Assembly (NCBI RefSeq): GCF_003254465.1
Contig: NZ_QDFI01000027.1
Location: 1 to 50,330, forward strand
Source: Meridianimarinicoccus zhengii
Lineage (GTDB): Bacteria; Pseudomonadota; Alphaproteobacteria; Rhodobacterales; Rhodobacteraceae
Direction of reading: 5' to 3'
DNA: 50,330 nucleotides
Of the stretch, positions 43,685 through 50,330 are shown one piece after another (position 1 is the stretch's first letter; each line of letters begins with the position of its first letter). Below the pieces are notes generated by a model. It was not told the DNA's origin. It did not search any database and was given only the letters and a program-made list of their open reading frames with translations. Made by a program: the position numbers and the translations under genes.

Positions 43685-45061
43685 TCAAAGGGCTGCGAGG
43701 ATGCGCGCCCAGGACCGGATGCCCTTGTGGAAACTTGTCAGGCTGTATTTCTCGTTCGGGCTGTGGATGCGGTCGTCGCTCAGCCCGAAGCCGGCCATGA
43801 CCGCGTCAAGGCCGAGCTTGTCCTTGATGAGGGTTGTGACCGGAATCGACCCGCCGCCGCCGACGAAGGCCGCGTCCTTGCCCCATTCGTCGCTCAGCGC
43901 CTGTTGGGTCTTCTGGAAGAACGGCGAGGACACGTCGAAGGTCACGGCCTGTCCCGATCCGAACTCGGTGAATTCCACCCGGCAATCGTTGGGGATTCGC
44001 TCCTGCACGAAGGCGCGGAAGGCGGCCCGGATCTTGTGCGGATCCTGATCGAAGACGAGACGAAAGCTTATCTTGGCCGAGGCGACAGCGGGGATAACCG
44101 TCTTGAACCCGTCGCCGGTGTAGCCGCCCGTCATGCCGTTCACTTCGCAGGTCGGGCGCGACCAGGTCTGTTCCAGCACCGAGCGGCCCTTTTCGCCCGC
44201 GGGCACGGAAAGGCCGACCTCGCCGAGGAAGGCCTCTTCGGAGAAACCGAGTTTCTCCCAGCCGGCAAGCAGGTCGGCCGAGGGTTCGGGCACGCCATCG
44301 TAGAAGCCGGGGATCGTGATGCGGCCGTCAGCGTCGCGCAGGTCGGCGATGATGCGGGCGAGGATGTGGTTCGGGTTTGCGGCGGCCGACCCGTAGAACC
44401 CGGAATGAAGATCGCGGTCTGATGCGTGGATGTGGATCTCCTCGGCGCAGAGGCCGCGCAGGCTGGTGGTGATCGCGGGGGTGTCCCTGTCCCACATGTT
44501 GGTGTCGCAGATCATGGCGACATCGGCCTGCAACTCGTCCTTTGCGGCATCGAGGAAACCGGGCAGGTTCACGCCGCCCGATTCTTCCTCCCCCTCCAGC
44601 AGGATCGTGATGGGGATGGGCAGCGTGCCTGTCACGGCCTTCCACGCCCGGCAGGCTTCCACGAAGGTCATCAACTGGCCCTTGTCGTCGGACGCGCCCC
44701 GGCCACGGATTTCCTTGCTGCCATCGGGCAGGGTGACGATCCTGGGATCGAAAGGTTCTCCCTCCCAAAGTTCCAGCGGGTCGGCGGGCTGCACGTCGTA
44801 ATGGCCATAGAACAGCACCCGTGTGCCATCCGCGTCGTGGTTCTTCGCCAGAACGACCGGATGACCGGGCGTGTCGCGCAGTTCGGACCGGAAGCCGATG
44901 CTTTCAAGATCCGCGGAATGCCATTCGGCGCAAGCGCGCGTTTCGGCGGCATAGGCAGGGTCGGTCGAGATCGACTTCATACGCACCGTGTTGAACAGCC
45001 GGTCGAGCGCGTTGTCGAGATCGGCGTCGATATGCTCAAGGACTTTGTCGAGATCGGACAT
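43685..45061 (-). CDS. M20-family metallopeptidase (dipeptidase/carboxypeptidase type)
   Basis: 458 residues. Di-zinc M20 features: His87 and Asp89 in YGHYDVQP, bridging Asp125/126 in GRGASDDKGQ, Glu158-160 in LEGEEESGG, Asp in MICDTNMWD, and the late histidine in DRIHSPNEKY. The lid/dimerisation domain lies between about residues 210 and 370. No signal peptide, so it is cytoplasmic and cleaves imported dipeptides or acyl-amino acids. The SLC13-type transporter gene 75 bp upstream on the same strand and the AbgT transporter further right hint at uptake and cleavage of acidic N-acyl or aminobenzoyl amino acids, but that is inference. Confidence 0.88.
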   Translation of the reverse strand: MSDLDKVLEHIDADLDNALDRLFNTVRMKSISTDPAYAAETRACAEWHSADLESIGFRSELRDTPGHPVVLAKNHDADGTRVLFYGHYDVQPADPLELWEGEPFDPRIVTLPDGSKEIRGRGASDDKGQLMTFVEACRAWKAVTGTLPIPITILLEGEEESGGVNLPGFLDAAKDELQADVAMICDTNMWDRDTPAITTSLRGLCAEEIHIHASDRDLHSGFYGSAAANPNHILARIIADLRDADGRITIPGFYDGVPEPSADLLAGWEKLGFSEEAFLGEVGLSVPAGEKGRSVLEQTWSRPTCEVNGMTGGYTGDGFKTVIPAVASAKISFRLVFDQDPHKIRAAFRAFVQERIPNDCRVEFTEFGSGQAVTFDVSSPFFQKTQQALSDEWGKDAAFVGGGGSIPVTTLIKDKLGLDAVMAGFGLSDDRIHSPNEKYSLTSFHKGIRSWARILAAL

Positions 45062-45136
45062 GGTGGCTACCTCCCGCTGCGTCGTGAATGAATGCCGGGC
45101 CGCGCGGAGACTGCGCCGCCTTGTTCCGGGTCTTGT

Positions 45137-46942
45137 CTAGAACGGCCAGATCAGCGGCACCAGCACCACGGCGATGACGTAGAACCAGATCAGCATGGGC
45201 AGGCCGAGCTTCCAGTAATCGCCGAACCTGTAGGCGCCCGGTTCCATCACCATCAGGTTGGTGGGCGTCGCCACGGGTGTCAGGAAGGCGCCGGCGCAGG
45301 CCACGCACACGCACATCAGCACGGGCTGTATAGAGATCCCCATCTGGTTTGCCGCGACGACCGAGATCGGGATGACGATCAATGATGTCGCGGTGTTCGA
45401 AATGACCTGCCCCATGACCGCCGACAGCAGGAAAAGCCCTGTCAGCAAGGCATACGGGCCCGCATCGCCCACAAGGTACACCAGCCTGTCGGCCAGCAGT
45501 TGCGCAGCCCCCGTCACCTGCATCGCGGTCGACAGCGGCGTCAGCGCAGCCACGAGGATCACGGTGGTCCAGCCGATGGACTTGTAGACCTGTTCGGTGC
45601 TCAGCACGCCGGATATCAGGATGATCCCCGCGGCGATCAGCCCCGCGACGGCGGGCGGCACAAGCCCGGTGGCCAGCAGGACCACCATGATCGCCAGCGC
45701 CACGAGCACGGTCTTTGCCCCCTGCCCCAGCGGCACCGCCTGCCGGCGCACGAGATCGGGGGAGTTCACGACCAGCACCTCGGGCTTGCTCAGCCGCTGG
45801 TTCAGCGCGTTCCATGTGCCCTGAAGCAGCAGCGTGTCGCCGACCGCCAGCGGCTCCCCCGGGTCGAGATCCGCTCCGGCGCGCTGGATCGCCAGCACGA
45901 TCAGATCGCCGCTTTCGGTGACCATGCCGGGGAAGAACCGCTGCCCGACGAGCGGCGAGCGCGGCGGAATGACGACCTCCGCCAGACCGGAATCGCGGTT
46001 GAACAACTGGTCCGCCACGCCGCCTTCGGGCACGTTTTCACAGAAGGCGAGACCGTATTGCGTGGCCAGTTCCGCGCCCTGATCGGCCGGGCCTCGGACG
46101 ATCAGCAGGTCGCCCTCGGATATCACGTCGGTGCGGATCGGCCTGCCGTCCGTGCCGGTGCGGGGATAAAAGGTGACATCGCGGCGGCCCGCAAGTTCGC
46201 TGTCCATAGGCGCGGTGCCGATGAGGGGCGAGTCGGCGCTGACCCGCAACTGGTTCGTCTCGCCCGACAGGCGGAACTGTTCAACGAGGGTGGTCGCATG
46301 CTGGCTGAGGTCGGGGGGAAGCGTCGCGCTGGTGCGGTTGGGCAGCAGCCGCGCGCCGAAGAACACCACGATGGCGATGCAGCCGATCATCGTCGGGATG
46401 CCGATCAGTGCGAACTCGAAGTAGCTGAAACCCGCGCCACCCGCATCCCGCGACGCTTCGAGCACGAGCACGTTCACCGGGCTGCCCGTCAGCAGCAGGA
46501 GCGACCCGGCATGGGCGCCGAACACCAGCGGCATCAGCATCTGCGACGGTGCGCGGCCAAGCCGCAGCGCCATCACGACGACGACCGGGATCAGCGCGGC
46601 CACCGCCCCGTTGACGCTGATGAGGCCCGCAAGGACCCCCACGAAACCCATCATCAGCAGGATCAGCCGCGGTCGGCTTTCCCCCGCCTGCCGGATCAGC
46701 AACTGACCCGCCCAGGCGGTGACGCCGGCGACCTCGAGCCCCGCGCTGACCACGAACAGCGCCGCGATGAAGATCACTGCCGGATCGCCGAACCCGGCAA
46801 GGCTTTGCTGCAACGTCAGTATTCCGGTCGCCCAAAGTGCGAGGGCCGCGCCCATGCAGACCGCGATCACCGGCAACCTGTCCCATGCGAACAACACGAC
46901 GATGGCGGCGATGATCGCGAAAACGGTCCAGATCTCTGTCAC
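45137..46942 (-). CDS. SLC13-family transporter with two internal RCK_C domains (copy 2)
   Basis: 601 residues from GTG 46942, giving VTEIWTVFAIIAAIVVLFAWDRLPVIAV, landmark VVLFAWDRLPVI; the frame is open further upstream but that part is unlike the paralogue. It aligns along its entire length with the transporter at 30102-31913: same membrane halves, the same two RCK_C domains (landmark VIPPRSPLVGQRFFPGM), the same closing region (NLMVMEPGAYRFGDYWKLGLPM, landmark MVMEPGAYRFGDYW). It differs by extra residues in the first RCK_C domain (DVTFYPRTGTDGRP). Probably a Na+-coupled anion or dicarboxylate carrier. It is followed by the M20 peptidase gene, which may share its transcript. Confidence 0.87.
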   Translation of the reverse strand: MTEIWTVFAIIAAIVVLFAWDRLPVIAVCMGAALALWATGILTLQQSLAGFGDPAVIFIAALFVVSAGLEVAGVTAWAGQLLIRQAGESRPRLILLMMGFVGVLAGLISVNGAVAALIPVVVVMALRLGRAPSQMLMPLVFGAHAGSLLLLTGSPVNVLVLEASRDAGGAGFSYFEFALIGIPTMIGCIAIVVFFGARLLPNRTSATLPPDLSQHATTLVEQFRLSGETNQLRVSADSPLIGTAPMDSELAGRRDVTFYPRTGTDGRPIRTDVISEGDLLIVRGPADQGAELATQYGLAFCENVPEGGVADQLFNRDSGLAEVVIPPRSPLVGQRFFPGMVTESGDLIVLAIQRAGADLDPGEPLAVGDTLLLQGTWNALNQRLSKPEVLVVNSPDLVRRQAVPLGQGAKTVLVALAIMVVLLATGLVPPAVAGLIAAGIILISGVLSTEQVYKSIGWTTVILVAALTPLSTAMQVTGAAQLLADRLVYLVGDAGPYALLTGLFLLSAVMGQVISNTATSLIVIPISVVAANQMGISIQPVLMCVCVACAGAFLTPVATPTNLMVMEPGAYRFGDYWKLGLPMLIWFYVIAVVLVPLIWPF

Positions 46943-47215
46943 GGAGCACCTATGTCGTGATGTGCCGAAAGCATGGCTGCAATCCACTTTTTTGCAACAT
47001 GAATTTCGTCGGTCGGCCACGATTGCGCCGAGTCCCGACGCTGCGTGCTTTTTGCACATGGCGGATGTGATTTTTTGCTTCGGACACCATGAAAATCTGC
47101 GGTTCCATTTCCCAAAAGCGCGCGCTCCCTGAAGAAACACCGGACTTGGCTTTCACAAACTGCTTGATTGAAAATCAGATTCGCGCAGGATGGTGGAGGG
47201 GAGTGTTTGGTCGTG

Positions 47216-47264
47216 CAAGTCGTTCGACTTGTGGAGGTAAGTCGCCGTACTTGCTTATCGACTT
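47216..47264 (+). promoter_or_regulatory. Array of AAGTCG/CGACTT dyads in the leader of the porin gene
   Basis: CAAGTCG-TT-CGACTTG (47216-47231) is a perfect palindrome. A second AAGTCG (47239-47244) and CGACTT (47259-47264, followed by TTT) form another dyad with a 14-base spacer. The four half-sites can pair in alternative ways, so the region could be a double operator or an attenuator with competing hairpins. It lies about 95-140 bp upstream of the porin start, in the otherwise featureless 415-bp gap 46943-47357. Confidence 0.45.
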
Positions 47265-47357
47265 TTTACCAATCCTGAGAACAAGACATGAATGGTGCCT
47301 TGTTTCGACAGAATTTCGGGGATCCGGCGCGGGCGCGCATGGGGAAGGAATGGGGTC

Positions 47358-48545
47358 GTGCGGCATCGCTGTCTCTGTTGTTTCGTTGCGGGGCTTTTTT
47401 TCGTAATTGCGACGGGCGTTTGCGCGCAAGGTGTTTCTGACGGGGATTTCGATTACGATTCCGCTGTCAACGACTTGCCGATCGACTCCGCCGCGACCGG
47501 ATCGGCCTCGACATTCACCAATGACAGTGGCGGGGTCACGACCTTCTACGGGCAGGCGAACCTGACGTTCCAGAGCTTCGATGACGGTGTGGAAACCACG
47601 CAGGGCGTCGTGGACAACGGGAACTGGAACACGCGCCTTGGCGTTACCGTGACACAGCCCTTCGACGCCATGACCGTTCGCTTCCGCTTCGAGACCGGGC
47701 TGGGCCTGCGCAATTCCGCGTCGATCTCTCAGGATGGCGAGCCGCCATGGGTGGACTGGGACCGCCAGTCGCTGCGCTGGTTCGAGGTCGCCTTCGACAC
47801 CGATTACGGCACGCTGTCGCTGGGGCAGGGCAGCACGGCGTCGGACGGAACCGCGGGGCTGGACGACAGTTTCACCTTCCATGCCGGGGCGACCGACAGC
47901 TCGGACGGCTTCGGATCGTTCCGCTTCCGCGATGGTACCGGCGCGCTGACGGACACATCCGTCGGGCGGGTCAACAACAGCTTCGACGGCGCGCGGCGGT
48001 TCCGGGCGCGCTATGACACGCCGGCCTTCCACGGGGTGGTGCTGTCCACGTCCTACGGCGAGAACGTCCTGAACGACGACGACGATACGGAATATTATGA
48101 CGTGGCCATCCGCTGGACCGGCGATATCGGCGATATCGCGGTGCGTGCCGCGCTGGGATACCAGTGGCTCGATGATCCCAACGGTCCAGATACGGAGCGG
48201 TTGGCTGGATCGGCGACGCTGGTGCACACCCCGACGGGGTTGAACCTCGCCGTGTCTGCGGGCGAGCAGATTGACGGCGCCAGCTATGTCTGGACCCGCG
48301 CCGGTTGGCGGTCGGATTTCTTCGATCTCGGCACCACGTCGCTGTCGGTGGATTACTACCGCGGCGATGACTTCGTGTCGGACGGCGCCCGGACGGAAAA
48401 CTGGGGGCTCTATGCCGTGCAGAGCTTCGATGCGCTATCGCTCGATCTCTACGCGGGATGGCGGCGTTTTACCTATGAAGACCGGCTTGGCGGGAGCTAT
48501 CGGGACGCGGATGGCTTCCTGATCGGCGCGCGGGCGTTCTTCTGA
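47358..48545 (+). CDS. Outer-membrane porin
   Basis: 395 residues from GTG 47358, behind AAGGAA at 47345-47350, which gives a proper signal peptide (VRHRCLCCFVAGLFFVIATGVCAQG, landmark CCFVAGLFFVIATGVCAQ). An ATG at 47292 would add 22 residues ahead of it. The mature protein has alternating strand patterns (VTTFYGQANLTFQSF, ARRFRARYDTPAFHG, GWRSDFFDLGTTSLSVDYYRG, landmarks only) and ends in Phe (GARAFF), the classic outer-membrane assembly signal. Length suits a 16-strand trimeric porin. It probably lets small solutes pass. The AbgT gene follows on the same strand, so a joint role in uptake is possible. Confidence 0.82.
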   Translation: MRHRCLCCFVAGLFFVIATGVCAQGVSDGDFDYDSAVNDLPIDSAATGSASTFTNDSGGVTTFYGQANLTFQSFDDGVETTQGVVDNGNWNTRLGVTVTQPFDAMTVRFRFETGLGLRNSASISQDGEPPWVDWDRQSLRWFEVAFDTDYGTLSLGQGSTASDGTAGLDDSFTFHAGATDSSDGFGSFRFRDGTGALTDTSVGRVNNSFDGARRFRARYDTPAFHGVVLSTSYGENVLNDDDDTEYYDVAIRWTGDIGDIAVRAALGYQWLDDPNGPDTERLAGSATLVHTPTGLNLAVSAGEQIDGASYVWTRAGWRSDFFDLGTTSLSVDYYRGDDFVSDGARTENWGLYAVQSFDALSLDLYAGWRRFTYEDRLGGSYRDADGFLIGARAFF

Positions 48546-48654
48546 TGCGGCGAAAGGGCACTGCGGCGGCAAGCGCGGCGTATATCCGAAATTGCGTGGG
48601 GCGCCGGTCGGGCGGTCCCGCGTTCCAGACCCGATCACAGGATGCGAGGTTCCC

Positions 48655-50217
48655 ATGACAGCCAAGCCTGACGACAAGAACGAACTGATCGCCGAGAAAG
48701 AGGCATCGACCGGGTTCCTTGCGACCGTGGAAAGGGTGGGCAACATGGTGCCGCACCCGGCCATCATCTTCTTTATGCTGATCGGGATCGTCATCGTCCT
48801 GTCGGCGATCTTCGGCCTGCTCGGCACGACCGTCACCTATGACGGGTATGACCCGGCCATCGGCGACATCGTGGAGCAGACGGCGTCGGTGCGGAGCCTG
48901 CTGGCACCCGACGGCATTCGGTTCATGCTCACATCGCCGGTTGCGAACTTCCTTGGCTTCACGGGGGTGGGCGTGATCCTCGTGGCGATGATCGGCGTGG
49001 GGCTGGCCGAGGAATCCGGCCTGATCGCCACGCTGGTGCGCAAGCTGGTGGCGGCGGCCCCTCGGTCGATCTTCACCTTCATGATCGTCATGGTCGGCGT
49101 GCTGTCCTCCATCGCCGCCGACGCGGGGTATCTCGTGCTCGTGCCGCTTGCCGCCGCCGCCTTCCATTCGATGGGGCGGCACCCGCTCGCCGGGCTAGCG
49201 GCCGGGTTCTCGGGCGTGGCGGCGGTCTTCCTCGTCAACGTGTTCGTCACGCCCACGGACGCGCTGCTGGTCGAGGTGACGAACGACGCGATCCGCGCCG
49301 TGGATCCAGCCGCGCAGATCAGCGTCGTCGGCAACCTGTTCTTCATGATCGCCTCGTCGATCCTGATGGGGATCATCTGCACGCTGCTGACCGAATACGT
49401 GATCGAACCGCGCCTTGGCGCCTATACCGGCGGCGTACCGGTCGAGGCGTCCGAGGGGTTGTCGGGCAGCGAACAGGCCGGGCTGAAGAACGCTGGTCGC
49501 GCCTTTCTCGGTTTCGTCGTGGTGATCGGGCTGCTGACTGCGCCGCCGCTGCCGTGGGGCATCCTGCGCAACCAGGAAACAGGCGGCATCATGGCGGGTT
49601 CGCCCTTCATGTCGGGGCTCATCATCCTCATCAGCTTGCTGTTCCTCGTCGTCGGCTACGCATACGGGCGCGGTGCGGGCACGATCGCCAATGTCACGGC
49701 CGCGATCGGGTTGGTCGTCAAGACATGGTCGAACCTCGCGGGCATGATCTTCCTGCTGTTCGTGATCGCCAACTTCATCGCCTTCTTCAACTATACCAAC
49801 CTCGCCACCGTGCTGGCCGTGAACCTGGCGGATTTCCTGCAGACCGTGCCGATCGGGGCCGTGGGCTACATCATCCTGTTCGTCGTGGTCGTGGCGATCA
49901 TCGACATCATCCTGACCGGCGCGCTGGCGAAATGGGCGATCCTCGCGCCCGTCTTCGTGCCGCTGTTCATGCGGCTCGGGGGCGATCCGGATCTCGTGCT
50001 CGCGGCCTACCGGGTCGGCGACAGTCCCATGAACGTCATCACGCCGCTGAACGTCTATCTGGCCGTGATGGTGGGTTTCGCCAACAAGTACGAAAAGAAC
50101 GCCGGGATCGGGACCATGGTCGCGCTGATGCTGCCCTATACGGTCGTGCTGCTGGTCCTGTGGACCCTGATGCTGATCGCCTGGTACGTCTTCGGCCTGC
50201 CGCTCGGGCCGGCGTGA
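48655..50217 (+). CDS. AbgT-family transporter (aminobenzoyl-glutamate type)
   Basis: 520 residues from ATG 48655 (GAGGT site). About twelve membrane spans. Family landmarks: VERVGNMVPHPAIIFF, VGVLSSIAADAGYLVLVPLAA, YRVGDSPMNVITPLN and the conserved FANKYEKNAGIGTMVALMLPY, cut here to NAGIGTMVALMLPY. AbgT in E. coli imports p-aminobenzoyl-glutamate, while other members such as MtrF export sulfonamides and related drugs. Signature regions do not decide between the two. The cytoplasmic M20 peptidase at 43685 could cleave an imported amide, although it lies in another transcription unit. Confidence 0.9.
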   Translation: MTAKPDDKNELIAEKEASTGFLATVERVGNMVPHPAIIFFMLIGIVIVLSAIFGLLGTTVTYDGYDPAIGDIVEQTASVRSLLAPDGIRFMLTSPVANFLGFTGVGVILVAMIGVGLAEESGLIATLVRKLVAAAPRSIFTFMIVMVGVLSSIAADAGYLVLVPLAAAAFHSMGRHPLAGLAAGFSGVAAVFLVNVFVTPTDALLVEVTNDAIRAVDPAAQISVVGNLFFMIASSILMGIICTLLTEYVIEPRLGAYTGGVPVEASEGLSGSEQAGLKNAGRAFLGFVVVIGLLTAPPLPWGILRNQETGGIMAGSPFMSGLIILISLLFLVVGYAYGRGAGTIANVTAAIGLVVKTWSNLAGMIFLLFVIANFIAFFNYTNLATVLAVNLADFLQTVPIGAVGYIILFVVVVAIIDIILTGALAKWAILAPVFVPLFMRLGGDPDLVLAAYRVGDSPMNVITPLNVYLAVMVGFANKYEKNAGIGTMVALMLPYTVVLLVLWTLMLIAWYVFGLPLGPA

Positions 50218-50236
50218 CCGCGGGCCACGGCGACGT

Positions 50237-50257
50237 CACGGGCGGACCCCGCCCGTG
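50237..50257 (+). terminator. GC-rich hairpin after the AbgT gene
   Basis: CACGGGCGG and CCGCCCGTG (50237-50245 and 50249-50257) form a perfect 9-bp stem with a 3-base loop, 20 bp after the stop. There is no U-tract, but strength and position suit a terminator. Confidence 0.6.
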
Positions 50258-50270
50258 TGCCACGACCGGC

Positions 50271-50330
50271 TAGAGCGTGTCGCGTTTAATCGGTTCCGTA
50301 TCCGGCGGCCTTGAAGAAGTTGTAGCACTC
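50271..50330 (-). mobile_element. Probable end of an IS630-type insertion sequence
   Basis: A TA at 50271-50272 is followed by GAGCGTGTCGCGTTTAATC, which looks like a terminal inverted repeat. IS630/Tc1-type elements insert at TA and duplicate it. A transposase-like C-terminus runs in from the window edge and stops at 50286, as expected just inside the element end. The rest lies outside the window, so the family call depends on only a few residues. Confidence 0.45.
50286..50330 (-). CDS. C-terminal end of a probable IS630-type transposase (partial)
   Basis: Fourteen codons on the minus strand read ECYNFFKAAGYGTD and stop at TAA (50288-50286). The ending resembles that of IS630-family transposases, which often finish with E-C-x-N-Y/F-F-x-x-A-G-Y. 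The catalytic DDE region would be outside the window. Too short for certainty. Confidence 0.45.
   Translation of the reverse strand, partial: ECYNFFKAAGYGTD

Overview
The window looks like a chromosome or large-plasmid segment of a GC-rich alphaproteobacterium, most likely a Rhodobacterales (Roseobacter-type) species. Pointers are the two VPLPA-type C-terminal sorting signals, the ChvE-GguA-GguB transporter with a divergent GbpR-like LysR regulator, the density of sugar ABC systems, and the uniformly GC-rich third codon positions outside the first ~400 bases. I see no rRNA, tRNA or CRISPR array.

Layout. 1-3816: the tail of an unknown gene in AT-richer DNA, two palindromes, then a two-gene unit (ATP-grasp ligase plus a large protein with a papain-like Gln/Cys/His/Asn pattern). 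4092-5962: two exported proteins with VPLPA-type sorting tails, one a glycerophosphodiester phosphodiesterase. 6347-18009: a SorC-type regulator divergent from a long operon encoding a sugar ABC importer, an acetoin-dehydrogenase-like E1alpha/E1beta/E2 set, an AhpD-like protein, an FGGY sugar kinase and two short-chain dehydrogenases. 18224-19252: a class 3 lipase. 19725-28822: a leftward operon with the ChvE-GguAB importer and enzymes of the non-phosphorylative (oxidative) L-arabinose pathway, with the divergent LysR regulator at 28942. 30102-31913: an SLC13/RCK_C transporter. 31937-39577: a block in which four of five genes are broken (AraC regulator, two Tat-signal CaiB/BaiF proteins, an OprB-like porin) and one outer-membrane-type protein is intact. 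39673-50217: a baeRF-like protein, a CDF cation transporter, an unusual beta-repeat membrane protein, an M20 peptidase, a second SLC13/RCK_C transporter paralogous to the first, a porin and an AbgT transporter. The window ends inside what looks like an IS630-type element.

How the genes work together. The leftward operon makes biochemical sense: ChvE/GguAB import, sugar 1-dehydrogenase, IlvD/Edd aldonate dehydratase, DapA-like 2-keto-3-deoxy-acid dehydratase and 2-oxoglutarate semialdehyde dehydrogenase would convert L-arabinose (or another accepted sugar) to 2-oxoglutarate; only a lactonase is missing. The rightward operon has no standard pathway that I know. A sugar kinase next to an acetoin-type cleavage complex suggests phosphorylation of a sugar followed by CoA-dependent C-C cleavage of a methyl-ketose phosphate; this is my main candidate for an undescribed system. 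The decayed block is the second most interesting region, because at least two of its frameshifts come from exact 10-bp and 17-bp tandem duplications and because CoA-transferase-like proteins with Tat signals alternate with outer-membrane proteins.
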